The position numbers and the translations under genes were made by a program. Below, one piece after another: positions 1 to 6,762 of a DNA stretch of 13,165 nucleotides. Under the pieces are notes generated by a model. That model searched no databases, had not been told where the DNA came from, and saw only the letters and a list, made by a program, of their open reading frames with translations. The first letter of the stretch is position 1. Each line of letters opens with the position of its first letter. This DNA is from Ga0077527 sp964533495 (GTDB lineage: Bacteria; Pseudomonadota; Gammaproteobacteria; Burkholderiales; SG8-41), in contig CAZHJU010000053.1 of assembly GCA_964533495.1 (NCBI GenBank), forward strand, positions 1-13,165, given 5' to 3'.

Positions 1-511
1 TGATGGTGTAGCCGTAGACGTGCCTGTAGGCGTCCTTCTGCGAAATGTTGCGGCCGCCCTCGCCCATCACCACGGTCAGCTCGCCCTCGTAGTCCACCGA
101 GTTGGTGTAGTCGTTGGCGCTGGGAATCGCGTCGCCGGGCCCGATCACCGAGTTCGGCCACTTGGTGAACATGATCGGCACGTCGGGAATGGCGTTCGCG
201 CCGGCGCTGGCGTCGAAGCCGCTGTTGTGGAATTCCTTGGCGTGCTCGTGGTAGTTCTTGCCGACGCAGAGGATGTTCTTCGCCGGGCGCGGAAACGGCG
301 CCAGCAGCTTCACCGCCGACAGCGGCAGCCGGCCCTCGCCGCTCTTGACCGCCTTGCGCGCGCGGGAAAGCCCGTTTTTGCCCAGCGCGACGAAGGCGTT
401 CATGTCCTTCGGCAGGCGGGTCGATGCCGACAGGTCGACGATCGTGTTGGTCTCCGGGTCATGCACGCCGACGCGCGCGCCCTTGGCATCGGAAAAAGTC
501 ACCAGACGCAT
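1..511 (-). CDS. Fumarylacetoacetate hydrolase (FAH) family protein, C-terminus beyond the left edge
   Basis: Only the first 170 residues are present; the gene runs off the left edge. FAH-family enzymes are cytosolic, metal-dependent hydrolases, decarboxylases or isomerases of 2-oxo/acylpyruvate-type substrates in aromatic and amino-acid breakdown. Visible family marks are the N-terminal MRLVTF start, the CVGKNYHEHAKE segment (residues 82-93) that opens the catalytic domain and carries the active-site His region, PIMFTKWPNSVIGPGD (112-127), and VDYEGEL (139-145), where E142 and E144 match the usual metal-binding acidic residues. The third metal ligand and the domain end lie outside the window. 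The ATG at 511 is chosen because an AGGAG Shine-Dalgarno sequence sits about 8 nt upstream (519-523). It is divergent from the NTT-like transporter. The exact substrate cannot be named; a 2-hydroxyhepta-2,4-diene-1,7-dioate isomerase, an acylpyruvase or an ureidoglycolate lyase-like enzyme are all possible. Confidence 0.9.
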   Translation of the reverse strand, partial: MRLVTFSDAKGARVGVHDPETNTIVDLSASTRLPKDMNAFVALGKNGLSRARKAVKSGEGRLPLSAVKLLAPFPRPAKNILCVGKNYHEHAKEFHNSGFDASAGANAIPDVPIMFTKWPNSVIGPGDAIPSANDYTNSVDYEGELTVVMGEGGRNISQKDAYRHVYGYTI

Positions 512-832
512 TCAAAAGCTCCTCGTTATAGGGACGACATCGAAAAAATTCCGCCTGCACCGCAGCGCGGGATGCGATCGCCCCGCCACACCGGCGATAC
601 GCATGGAACCTCCCGGACTGGATGAAACGGCTCCGCACGGCACTCGCTGCGGACGGGGCCAGCGAACACCATCATTTTTTACATGTATTTTCCACATATT
701 GTAACCCAGCGACTCGCCGGGAAAAGCGCGAAGAACGCGCGGAGAAAGCGCCCGGAAGACGCCGGACCCGCAACTGCGGGCTGCGTTTATACTCGCGCCA
801 TCCCGCCATCACCGGATTGCCGCGCCCACCCG
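512..832. other. Divergent intergenic region with an AT-rich patch
   Basis: This 321-bp stretch separates two divergent genes. Open frames cross it, but none has a recognisable protein or a continuation with coding character. The clearest structure is an AT-rich patch at 672-704, unusual for this GC-rich DNA, holding the 8-bp palindrome TACATGTA (680-687). A short perfect inverted repeat, CCCGCA-AC-TGCGGG, lies at 767-780 just upstream of a -10-like TATACT. The region probably holds the promoters of both flanking genes and possibly a regulator site. That role is inferred from position and composition only. Confidence 0.5.
788..793 (+). promoter_or_regulatory. -10-like hexamer (TATACT) upstream of the NTT-like transporter
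   Basis: TATACT matches the sigma-70 -10 consensus at five of six bases and lies 39 nt before the ATG at 833, implying a leader of roughly 30 nt. No good -35 hexamer is seen at 16-18 bp spacing. It is the only strong -10 candidate close to the start and follows a small inverted repeat at 767-780. Similar TANACTCGCC-type strings precede other starts in this window. Confidence 0.35.
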
Positions 833-2173
833 ATGAACGCCTCCTCCACGCTGACGGAACGCTGGCTCGCGCGCATGGCCGCGGTGAAACCCGGCGAGAC
901 CCGGGCGCTGCTGTGGTCCTTCGCCTATTTCTTTTTCCTGCTCGCCGCCTATTACGTGCTGCGGCCGGTGCGCGACGAGATGGGACTGGCCGGCGGCATC
1001 AGGAACCTGCCCTGGCTGTTCACCGCGACCTTTTTCGTGATGCTGGCCGCGGTGCCGCTGTTCGGCGCCGTCGTCGCCCGCGTGCCGCGGCGCCGCTTCA
1101 TCCCGCTGGTCTACCATTTCTTCGCCGCCAACATCGTCGCGTTCTGGCTGCTGCTGACCTTCAAGATCGCGCTGGCCGACACCGCGCGCGTGTTCTTCGT
1201 CTGGATCAGCGTCTTCAACCTGTTCGCGGTGTCGGTATTCTGGTCGTTCATGGCGGACCTCTACCGCTCGGAACAGGGCAAGCGCCTGTTCGGCTTCATC
1301 GCCGCCGGCGGTTCGGCCGGCGCGCTGCTCGGCCCGCTGATCGCGGTCGGATTCGCCGAATCCCTGGGACGCGCCAACCTGCTGCTGATCGCCGCGCTGC
1401 TGCTGGAAGTCGCGGTGTTCTGCGCGATGCGCCTGGAAGCGGCGGCGCCGGCGCTGAAGGCAGGAGAGGAAGGCCAGGCACCGCAGGCCGCGGGCGCACC
1501 GCCGGAAGCCGGGATCGGCGGCGGCTGGATCGCCGGCCTGATGATGGTGCTGCGCTCGCCCTATCTCGCCGGCATCGCGCTGTGGGTGGCGCTACTGTCG
1601 CTGGCCGGGACCTTCCTCTATTTCCAGCAACTGGGCATCGTCGCCGCGCTCAGCGACGACCCCAACCGCCGCACCGCGATCTTCGCGCGCATCGACCTCG
1701 CGGTGAGCCTGCTCACCATCCTCGTGCAGTTCTTCGCCACCGGCAAGCTGATCCGGCGCTTCGGCGCCGGCCCCGCCGCGGCCTTCCTGCCGCTGGTCTT
1801 CGCCGCCGGCTTCCTCGCGCTGGCGCTGACGCCGGTGCTGTGGGTGGTGATCGCCTTCCAGGCGCTGCAGCGCGCGGCGAATTTCGCAATCTCCAATCCG
1901 GCACGCGAGGTGCTGTTCACGGTGCTCGGGCGCGAGGAAAAATACAAGGCCAAGTACGTCATCGACAACGTCGTGTTCCGCGGCGGCGATGCCGCGAGCG
2001 GCTGGCTCTACCACGCGCTGCGCGGCAGCGGCATGGAACCTTCGTCGATTTCACTGGCCACAGTGCCGGTGGCCGCGGGCTGGCTCGCGCTCGCGCTGCT
2101 GCTCGGCCGCGAACACGAACGGCGCTCCTCCAAGGATTCCCCACCCTCATCCATCTCTTCTGCGGAGAAATAA
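833..2173 (+). CDS. NTP/NDP exchange transporter (NTT)-like MFS membrane protein
   Basis: The 446-residue polytopic inner-membrane protein has about 11-12 hydrophobic segments. It resembles bacterial relatives of the ATP:ADP antiporter family, which are often annotated simply as MFS transporter. Supporting stretches are YYVLRPVRDEMG (residues 40-51) at the end of the first membrane segment, WSFMADLYRSEQGKRLFG (137-154), a hydrophilic central loop rich in Ala, Gly, Pro and Glu (about 201-230), and near the C-terminus EEKYKAKYVIDNVVFRGGD (368-386), which fits the family's conserved KYKAK...D...R.GD pattern. The substrate in free-living bacteria is generally unknown, so nucleotide exchange should not be assumed. 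The ATG at 833 is used because the first membrane segment follows it at normal distance; the frame is open further upstream, but that extension lacks transporter-like sequence. The Shine-Dalgarno is poor. It is followed after 4 nt by the aldo/keto reductase, suggesting co-transcription. Confidence 0.8.
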   Translation: MNASSTLTERWLARMAAVKPGETRALLWSFAYFFFLLAAYYVLRPVRDEMGLAGGIRNLPWLFTATFFVMLAAVPLFGAVVARVPRRRFIPLVYHFFAANIVAFWLLLTFKIALADTARVFFVWISVFNLFAVSVFWSFMADLYRSEQGKRLFGFIAAGGSAGALLGPLIAVGFAESLGRANLLLIAALLLEVAVFCAMRLEAAAPALKAGEEGQAPQAAGAPPEAGIGGGWIAGLMMVLRSPYLAGIALWVALLSLAGTFLYFQQLGIVAALSDDPNRRTAIFARIDLAVSLLTILVQFFATGKLIRRFGAGPAAAFLPLVFAAGFLALALTPVLWVVIAFQALQRAANFAISNPAREVLFTVLGREEKYKAKYVIDNVVFRGGDAASGWLYHALRGSGMEPSSISLATVPVAAGWLALALLLGREHERRSSKDSPPSSISSAEK

Positions 2174-2177
2174 ATTT

Positions 2178-3137
2178 ATGAATAAAATTAATAACTTATA
2201 TACTCGCCGTGATGTCCTCGCAATGGGCGCCGGCGTGGCTGCGGGCGCATTGCTGCCGGGCCTGTCGCTGGCACAGGCGGCGAAACCCCTGCTCAGCCGC
2301 AAGATTCCGAAAAGCGGCGAACTGCTGCCGGTGATCGGGCTGGGCACCGCGATCATTTTCGACATCGGCAACGATGCCGAAAAACGCGCCGAACGCACCC
2401 AGGTCATCCGCACGCTGCTCGACGGCGGCTCGAAGCTGATCGATACCGCGCCGTCCTACGGCACCGCGGAAGCGGTGGTCGGCGACCTGCTCGCCGCGGC
2501 GAAGCTGCGCGACCGGGTTTTCCTCGCGACCAAGGTGCGCGCCAACGACAACGCGGCCTTCACCGCGCAGATGAAAGAATCGCAGCAGAAGCTGCATTCC
2601 CCGAAAATCGACCTGATGCAGATGCACAACGTCGGCTTCCTCGACCGCGGCATGGTCGCCTCGCAGCTCGCCATCGTGCGCGAGTGGAAGCAGCAGGGCC
2701 ACTTCCGCCACATCGGCGTGACCCACTCGCAGCGGCAGGCGGACGCCAATGCGCGGCTGATCGAAATGATGCAGCAGGACAAGCTCGACTTCATCCAGGT
2801 CAACTACTCGATGGCCGAGCGCAGCGTCGAACAGAACCTGCTCGCCGCCGCCGCCGACACCGGCACCGCGGTGCTGTGCAACCTGCCCTTCGGCCGCAAC
2901 CAATTGTTCCGCGCGGTCAAGGGCCGGCCGGTGCCGGACTGGGCCGCCGAATTCGAGGCCGCCACCTGGGGCCAGTTCTTCCTGAAGTACCTGCTGTCCA
3001 ACCCCGCCGTCAACGCCGTGATCCCCGGCACCGACAAGGTCGAGTACATGACCGACAACCTGAACGCGGGACGCGGCCGGCTGCCGGATGCGGCGATGCG
3101 CAAGCGGATGACGGCGTTCATCGACCCGCTACTGTAA
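2178..3137 (+). CDS. Tat-exported aldo/keto reductase family protein (paralogue 1)
   Basis: The 319-residue protein has an N-terminal twin-arginine signal (TRRDVLAMG, Arg10-Arg11, then a hydrophobic Ala/Gly/Leu stretch ending around AQA, residue 34), so export as a folded protein to the periplasm is likely. The mature part is an aldo/keto reductase TIM barrel: GLGTA (54-58), IDTAPSYG with Asp89 and Tyr94, ATKV with Lys119, and MQMHN with His150 supply the full Asp-Tyr-Lys-His catalytic set. IPGTDKVEYMTDN near the C-terminus matches the nucleotide-binding end of the barrel. NAD(P)H-dependent carbonyl reduction is the family reaction; the substrate and how the cofactor is supplied outside the cytoplasm are unknown. 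The ATG at 2178 is chosen because later starts would remove the RR motif; GGAG (2164-2167) is a plausible ribosome site. The first codons are strikingly AT-rich. It is closely similar to the gene at 4906, including a 31-bp stretch with one mismatch near the 3' ends. Confidence 0.88.
   Translation: MNKINNLYTRRDVLAMGAGVAAGALLPGLSLAQAAKPLLSRKIPKSGELLPVIGLGTAIIFDIGNDAEKRAERTQVIRTLLDGGSKLIDTAPSYGTAEAVVGDLLAAAKLRDRVFLATKVRANDNAAFTAQMKESQQKLHSPKIDLMQMHNVGFLDRGMVASQLAIVREWKQQGHFRHIGVTHSQRQADANARLIEMMQQDKLDFIQVNYSMAERSVEQNLLAAAADTGTAVLCNLPFGRNQLFRAVKGRPVPDWAAEFEAATWGQFFLKYLLSNPAVNAVIPGTDKVEYMTDNLNAGRGRLPDAAMRKRMTAFIDPLL
2181..2198 (+). repeat. AT-rich 18-bp motif, copy 1
   Basis: AATAAAATTAATAACTTA lies in the first codons of the aldo/keto reductase. 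It differs from the copy at 7937 at three positions. A stretch of almost pure A/T is conspicuous in this GC-rich DNA and here encodes an unusual NKINNL N-terminus. The function is unknown; it may be a protein-binding site or chance low complexity. Confidence 0.35.
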
Positions 3138-3142
3138 GAGCA

Positions 3143-3163
3143 ACGATGAACGATGAGTGATGA
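3143..3163 (+). repeat. Heptad repeat block (RYGATGA x3), left
   Basis: Three consecutive copies of the 7-mer RYGATGA (acgatga, acgatga, gtgatga) begin 5 nt after the aldo/keto reductase stop. One further copy lies at 3334-3340 on the same strand, and four copies lie on the opposite strand at 3378-3405. The blocks therefore face each other across the REP-like element. Confidence 0.7.
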
Positions 3164-3165
3164 GT

Positions 3166-3193
3166 GCGGAGCGCTAGCACTGCGGCGCTCCGC
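3166..3193 (+). terminator. Strong hairpin downstream of the aldo/keto reductase, possible terminator
   Basis: There is a perfect 9-bp inverted repeat, GCGGAGCGC (3166-3174) and GCGCTCCGC (3185-3193), with a 10-nt loop, 28 nt after the stop codon. It is followed by cgtttcgttcg, which has only a broken T-tract, so it may be a weak intrinsic terminator or an mRNA 3' stabiliser and not a classic terminator. Confidence 0.45.
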
Positions 3194-3218
3194 CGTTTCG
3201 TTCGTCACTGCAATTAAC

Positions 3219-3305
3219 CGTCATTCCGGCGCACGCCGGAATCCAGGCAACCGCTCCCGGCAAATCACTGGATTCCGGATCGCGCTGCGCGCGTCCGGAA
3301 TGACG
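3219..3305. repeat. REP-like double-hairpin element, copy 1
   Basis: The element has the outer arms CGTCATTCCGG and CCGGAATGACG (11 bp, perfect inverted repeat), and inside them CCGGAATCCAG facing CTGGATTCCGG across a 21-bp spacer. Each half can also fold on its own: the left half is a 9-bp stem (ATTCCGGCG/CGCCGGAAT, 3223-3242), the right half an 8-bp stem (ATTCCGGA/TCCGGAAT) with a 14-bp GC-rich loop. This CGTCATTCCGG...GAATCCAG type is a familiar dispersed palindromic repeat in proteobacterial intergenic regions. A second, inverted copy is at 10540-10621. Confidence 0.85.
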
Positions 3306-3332
3306 AATTCATAGACCGCTGCCGTAAAAAAC

Positions 3333-3405
3333 AGTGATGAGCGGGAACGCCGGCACCGCAACACTCCACCACCCCGCTCATCACTCATCATTCATCGCTC
3401 ATCAC
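3333..3405 (-). repeat. Heptad repeat block, right, with a 13-bp inverted repeat
   Basis: Four head-to-tail copies of RYGATGA on the minus strand (3378-3405) face one plus-strand copy (3334-3340). AGTGATGAGCGGG (3333-3345) and its exact complement (3373-3385) form a 13-bp stem with a 27-nt loop. The minus-strand block is nearly the mirror image of the plus-strand block at 3144-3163 (one mismatch over 19 bp). The final heptad contributes the TGA stop codon of the ketopantoate-reductase-like gene (3402-3404). Confidence 0.7.
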
Positions 3406-4418
3406 TGCAACCTCACCGGCCGGATCGCCACGCGGTCATCACTGATCCGCTTGTTGAGCAGGTTGACGCAGGCCGCGACCACGGCCAGCGACGGCGTGGC
3501 GACGCCGGTCATCCGCCCGAGCTCGAGCACCGCGTTGACGATGGCGTCCATCTCCAGCGGGCGCCCGGCGCGCACGTCCTGCAGCGTCGAGGTCGGCAGC
3601 GACACGCGTTTGGCGGCGCTGTCGACCTGCGTCTCGGCATCCACATCCAGTGTCGTGCCCACCGCGGCGGCCACCGCGATGGCCTCGCGCGTCAGCGCCA
3701 CCGCCAGCGGCCGGGTGCCGGGAAATTCCGCGGTCTCGCGCGCCGTCGACTGGGTGATCGCGCCCAGCGAATTCCACACCACGTTCGACAGCAGCTTGTT
3801 CCACTTGGTCTTGCGCACGTCTTCGGTGACCCTGCCCGTCCAGCCGGCGCGGGTCGCCATGTCGGCGATCGCCTGCACGCGCGCGCTCCTGCGGTTGTCG
3901 ATCTCGCCGATCACCAGCGCGTCGGTCTCGGCGTCGGGAAGGCGGATGCGGCCCGGCTCCACCAGGTCCGCCGGCTTGATCGACACGCCGCCGATGATCA
4001 TCTCCGGCGAGAAGGTGCGCGACAGCGTGCCATCCGGGTCCACCGACTTCAGTTGCGCGCCCTTGAACTTCGACTCGATGCCCTGGAAATACCACCAAGG
4101 CAGGCCGTTCTGCGGGAATACGAACGCGCCGTCCTTCGCCGCCAGCCCGCGCAGATGCTGCGCCGCCGCCGCGAGCTGCTGCGACTTCAGCGTCACGAAC
4201 ACCACGTCATAGGGGCCCTTTTCCTCGCCGGGTTTGCAGACGCGCACCCTGACCGGGTCGGGCAGCCCGCTGCGCGGCCCCTCCAGGATCACGCCGCGGT
4301 TCGCCAGCGCCTCGTACTGCGCGCCGCGCGCCACCAGCGTCACGTCCTCGCCGGCATGCGTCAGCCGCGCGCCCAGAAAACCGCCGATCGCGCCGGCGCC
4401 GTATACCAGTATCCTCAT
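3402..4418 (-). CDS. Ketopantoate reductase (2-dehydropantoate 2-reductase, PanE/ApbA) family protein
   Basis: The 338-residue cytosolic NADPH-dependent oxidoreductase begins with the Rossmann motif YGAGAIGGFLG (residues 6-16). Further family marks are PQNGLPWWYF (102-111, conserved Asn104), WNKLLSNVVWNSLGAIT (206-222), in which Lys208 aligns with the catalytic Lys of PanE and Asn212/Asn216 with its neighbours, and the C-terminal SLQD-like helix motif TSTLQDVRAGRPLEMD (276-291), where Glu289 matches the substrate-binding acid. All key residues are kept, so an active 2-oxoacid (ketopantoate-type) reductase is expected. Being somewhat longer than E. coli PanE and not near other pantothenate genes, it may be a paralogue with another substrate, so no symbol is given. 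The ATG at 4418 directly precedes the GxGxxG fold. Its stop codon lies inside a heptad repeat. It is convergent with the aldo/keto reductase and divergent from the lipoprotein. Confidence 0.9.
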   Translation of the reverse strand: MRILVYGAGAIGGFLGARLTHAGEDVTLVARGAQYEALANRGVILEGPRSGLPDPVRVRVCKPGEEKGPYDVVFVTLKSQQLAAAAQHLRGLAAKDGAFVFPQNGLPWWYFQGIESKFKGAQLKSVDPDGTLSRTFSPEMIIGGVSIKPADLVEPGRIRLPDAETDALVIGEIDNRRSARVQAIADMATRAGWTGRVTEDVRKTKWNKLLSNVVWNSLGAITQSTARETAEFPGTRPLAVALTREAIAVAAAVGTTLDVDAETQVDSAAKRVSLPTSTLQDVRAGRPLEMDAIVNAVLELGRMTGVATPSLAVVAACVNLLNKRISDDRVAIRPVRLQ

Positions 4419-4540
4419 GGTCTGCCCTGATCCTCTGTTGTTTTTCGCAGGTCGCCTTCGACCAAAATGTGACTGCAATGCGCGGCCGCGATGCGGACCC
4501 GCGCTGAACCCGGCCGGCGGGGTGCTACTCTAACAGCAAT

Positions 4541-4861
4541 ATGAAGCATTCCCTCACTTGGATCGCGGCCGCGGCCCTGCTGCTCCCGGGCTGCGCGGCG
4601 CTGGAATGGCACAAGGACGGCGCCGCGGCCGAAACCCGCGACCGCGACCTCGCCACCTGTACCGCGAAGGCGCAGGCCGAAGCCTGGCGTTTCGACCGGT
4701 TGCCGCCGCCGCAGGTAACCGTCGACGCGCAGGGCCGCGTGATCGCGGTCCAGCCGCCGCGCCAGGACAGCCAGCGTTTCCTGGCCGAACAGGACCTGCT
4801 GCGCGCCTGCATGCGGGAACGGGGTTACACGTTGCGCGAGAGTGCCGCGAAAGCAAACTGA
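4541..4861 (+). CDS. Small hypothetical lipoprotein
   Basis: The 106-residue protein has a lipoprotein signal: MKHSL, a hydrophobic Ala/Leu core and the lipobox LLPGC with the acylated Cys at residue 18. The mature part is short and polar, with a second and third Cys (about 40 and 90) that could form a disulphide in the periplasm, and the ending CMRERGYTL, seen in many small proteobacterial lipoproteins. I do not recognise a named family. No Shine-Dalgarno is visible; TACTCT at 4526-4531 lies just 9 nt before the ATG, so a very short or leaderless transcript is possible. It is followed after 44 nt by the second Tat-exported aldo/keto reductase and then by another lipoprotein, which suggests an envelope-related unit. 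Confidence 0.75.
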   Translation: MKHSLTWIAAAALLLPGCAALEWHKDGAAAETRDRDLATCTAKAQAEAWRFDRLPPPQVTVDAQGRVIAVQPPRQDSQRFLAEQDLLRACMRERGYTLRESAAKAN

Positions 4862-4905
4862 AATTCACCGAGTGAAGCACACGGAAACGAAGGTGAGGCC
4901 ACACC

Positions 4906-5841
4906 ATGAAACGCCCGACTCCGGACAACCCGCAGCGCCGCGCGCTGCTGAAAACCGCCGGCGCCGCCGCGCTGCTTGCCGCCATGCCTGAGGGCGTCGC
5001 CGCACCGGCGGATCTCGTCACCCGCGCGATCCCGCGCAGCGGCGAGCGCCTGCCCGCCGTCGGACTCGGCACCTGGCAGGTCTTCGACGTGCCGCCCGCA
5101 CGGTTGGCCGAAACCGAGCTGCCGGCCGTGATGAAACGCTTTACCGAACTCGGCGGCAGGGTCGTCGACTCCTCGCCGATGTACGGCAACGCCGAGGCCA
5201 CCGTCGGCGCGCTGTCGGCCGCGCAGAAAAACCGCGCCGCGCTGTTCCTCGCCACCAAGGTCTGGACCAGCGGCCGCGAGGCGGGCATCCGGCAGATGGA
5301 AACTTCGGCCAGGCTGATGCAGGCCGGCGACACCATCGACCTGATGCAGGTGCACAACCTGCTCGACCTGAAGACCCACCTGCCGGCGCTGCGCGACTGG
5401 AAAAAATCCGGGCGCATCCGCTACCTCGGCATCACCCACCACACCCGGGGCTCGCACGCCGAGCTGGAGCGACTGGTCAAAACCGGCGACTTCGATTTCC
5501 TGCAGTTCAACTACTCGCTCGACGAGCCCGAGGCCGACGCGCGGCTGCTGCCGGCCTGCGCCGACTCCGGCACCGCGGTGCTGGTCAACAAACCCTTCTC
5601 CCAGGCGGGTATGTTCGGCCGCGTGCGCGGCAAGCCGCTGCCGCCCTGGTGCGCCGACATCGACTGCACGAGCTGGGCGCAGTTTTTCCTGAAATGGATC
5701 GTCGGCCACCCCGCCGTGACCGCGGCAATTCCCGGCACGCGGACGGTGCGCCACATCGAGGACAACATGGCGGCCTGCCGCGGCCGGCTGCCGGACGCGG
5801 CGATGCGCAGGAAGATGGCCGCCCACTTCGCGGCGCTCTGA
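4906..5841 (+). CDS. Tat-exported aldo/keto reductase family protein (paralogue 2)
   Basis: The 311-residue aldo/keto reductase carries a twin-arginine signal (PQRRALLKTAGAAALLAA, Arg11-Arg12, closer to consensus than in paralogue 1), with cleavage probably near GVAA (30-33). Catalytic residues are all present: VDSSPMYG with Asp88 and Tyr93, ATKV with Lys118, MQVHN with His150. IPGTRTVRHIEDNM and RLPDAAMRRKM near the C-terminus mirror paralogue 1 (IPGTDKVEYMTDN, RLPDAAMRKRM), and the two genes share DNA similarity there, so they arose by duplication. The family reaction is NAD(P)H-linked aldehyde/ketone reduction; the periplasmic location is inferred from the signal. AAGGTGAGG, about 9 nt before the ATG, is a good ribosome site. 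The DUF6279 lipoprotein gene starts 1 nt after its stop, indicating co-translation. Confidence 0.88.
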   Translation: MKRPTPDNPQRRALLKTAGAAALLAAMPEGVAAPADLVTRAIPRSGERLPAVGLGTWQVFDVPPARLAETELPAVMKRFTELGGRVVDSSPMYGNAEATVGALSAAQKNRAALFLATKVWTSGREAGIRQMETSARLMQAGDTIDLMQVHNLLDLKTHLPALRDWKKSGRIRYLGITHHTRGSHAELERLVKTGDFDFLQFNYSLDEPEADARLLPACADSGTAVLVNKPFSQAGMFGRVRGKPLPPWCADIDCTSWAQFFLKWIVGHPAVTAAIPGTRTVRHIEDNMAACRGRLPDAAMRRKMAAHFAAL

Positions 5842-5842
5842 G

Positions 5843-6751
5843 ATGCGCGCCGTCCTCCGCCTGCTGTTCTGCGCCCTGCTGCTGTCCGTCGCAGCCGGCT
5901 GCAGCATGGTGCGCCTCGGCTACGGCCAGCTCGACACGCTCGCCGGCTGGCGGGTGCAGGACTATTTCGACCTCGACCCCGCGCAGCGCGACAGCTTCAA
6001 CCAGCGCTTCGCGCGCCTGCACGCCTGGCACCGCAGCGAACAGTTGCCGGACTATGCGCGCTTCCTCGCCGAGACCCGCGCCCGCGCCGGGCGCGGCCTG
6101 CAGGCGGAGGACATCCTGTGGCTGGTCGACGGCGTCAAGGCGCGCTACGGCGCCATCGCGGCGCGCGCGGCGCCCGACGCCGCGGAACTGCTGGCCGGGC
6201 TGACACCGGCGCAGGTCGACCACCTGCGCAGGGAGCTGGACCAGGCCAACCGCAAATTCCTGCGCGAGAACCGCAGCAACGAGTCGGCGGAAAACCGCCG
6301 CCTGGCGCAGAACCGGCGCGCGCTAAGCCAGTTGCGCGACTGGGTCGGCACGCTGTCCGCCGAGCAGGAACGGCGCATCACGGAACTGCTGCGCGACGTG
6401 CCACTGACCGACCGCCTGCGCCACGAGGACCGGCTGCGCCGCCAGCGGGAATTCCTCGCGCTGCTCGAAATCCGCGGCGGCGACCGCAAGGTCTTCGCCG
6501 CGCGGCTGCGCGACTGGCTGGTGAACTGGGAACGGGACCGCCCGCCGGCGCTGGCCCACGCCTTCGAGGACTCCTGGCGCAAGCGCGCCGGGTTCCATGC
6601 CGCGGTCGATGCGATGCTGACGCCCGCGCAGCGCGCCCACCTGCTGCGGCGGCTGCAGAACTACAGCGAGGATTTCATCGCGCTGGCCGGCGAGGGACAG
6701 GCGGTGGCGAAAAACGAGAAAAGTGACTGCGCTAAAATCGCCGCCTGCTGA
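5843..6751 (+). CDS. DUF6279 family lipoprotein
   Basis: The 302-residue protein has a lipoprotein signal ending in SVAAGC (Cys20) followed by SMVRLGYGQLDTLAGWRVQDYFDLD, the hallmark N-terminus of DUF6279 lipoproteins of beta- and gammaproteobacteria. The rest is highly charged and helical, rich in Arg, Glu and Leu, with two LTPAQ-type segments (about residues 120 and 257) and no membrane spans, so it is an outer- or inner-membrane-anchored periplasmic protein of unknown function. The start ATG is 1 nt after the aldo/keto reductase stop (TGAGATG), so translational coupling is likely and the upstream ribosome site is inside the previous gene. The C-terminal tail DCAKIAAC overlaps the -10-like sequence ahead of the next gene. 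Confidence 0.85.
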   Translation: MRAVLRLLFCALLLSVAAGCSMVRLGYGQLDTLAGWRVQDYFDLDPAQRDSFNQRFARLHAWHRSEQLPDYARFLAETRARAGRGLQAEDILWLVDGVKARYGAIAARAAPDAAELLAGLTPAQVDHLRRELDQANRKFLRENRSNESAENRRLAQNRRALSQLRDWVGTLSAEQERRITELLRDVPLTDRLRHEDRLRRQREFLALLEIRGGDRKVFAARLRDWLVNWERDRPPALAHAFEDSWRKRAGFHAAVDAMLTPAQRAHLLRRLQNYSEDFIALAGEGQAVAKNEKSDCAKIAAC

Positions 6752-6762
6752 ATCCGCAGGCG
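6733..6762 (+). promoter_or_regulatory. -10-like TAAAAT and leader hairpin ahead of ybdL
   Basis: TAAAAT (6733-6738, five of six to the -10 consensus) lies 29 nt upstream of the ATG at 6768, inside the end of the DUF6279 gene. It is followed by an inverted repeat CGCCTGC-TGAATCC-GCAGGCG (6742-6762) whose loop contains the upstream gene's stop codon. No convincing -35 is seen. The hairpin ends 5 nt before the start codon and could influence initiation. The role is inferred. Confidence 0.35.

Noticed and set aside
525..530. TATAAC on the minus strand as a -10 for the FAH-family gene
   Set aside because: Transcription from it would begin around 518, inside or after the AGGAG ribosome site (519-523), so the site could not be transcribed.
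622..2181. A 519-codon plus-strand open frame overlapping the NTT-like transporter
   Set aside because: It is an Arg-rich out-of-frame shadow typical of GC-rich DNA; the +2-shifted frame gives a clear polytopic membrane protein.
2266..2280. Start of the first aldo/keto reductase downstream of the AT-rich codons (for example at the ATG in LAMGAG)
   Set aside because: It would remove the twin-arginine motif and the positively charged n-region; the paralogue at 4906 also begins with an RR signal.
3333..3385. The 13-bp inverted repeat as a bidirectional terminator
   Set aside because: The loop is long (27 nt) and neither side has a T-tract; it is better explained by the facing heptad repeats.
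3143..3405. CRISPR-like array from the repeated GATGA units
   Set aside because: The units are 7-bp tandem repeats without spacers, on both strands, with no cas genes nearby.
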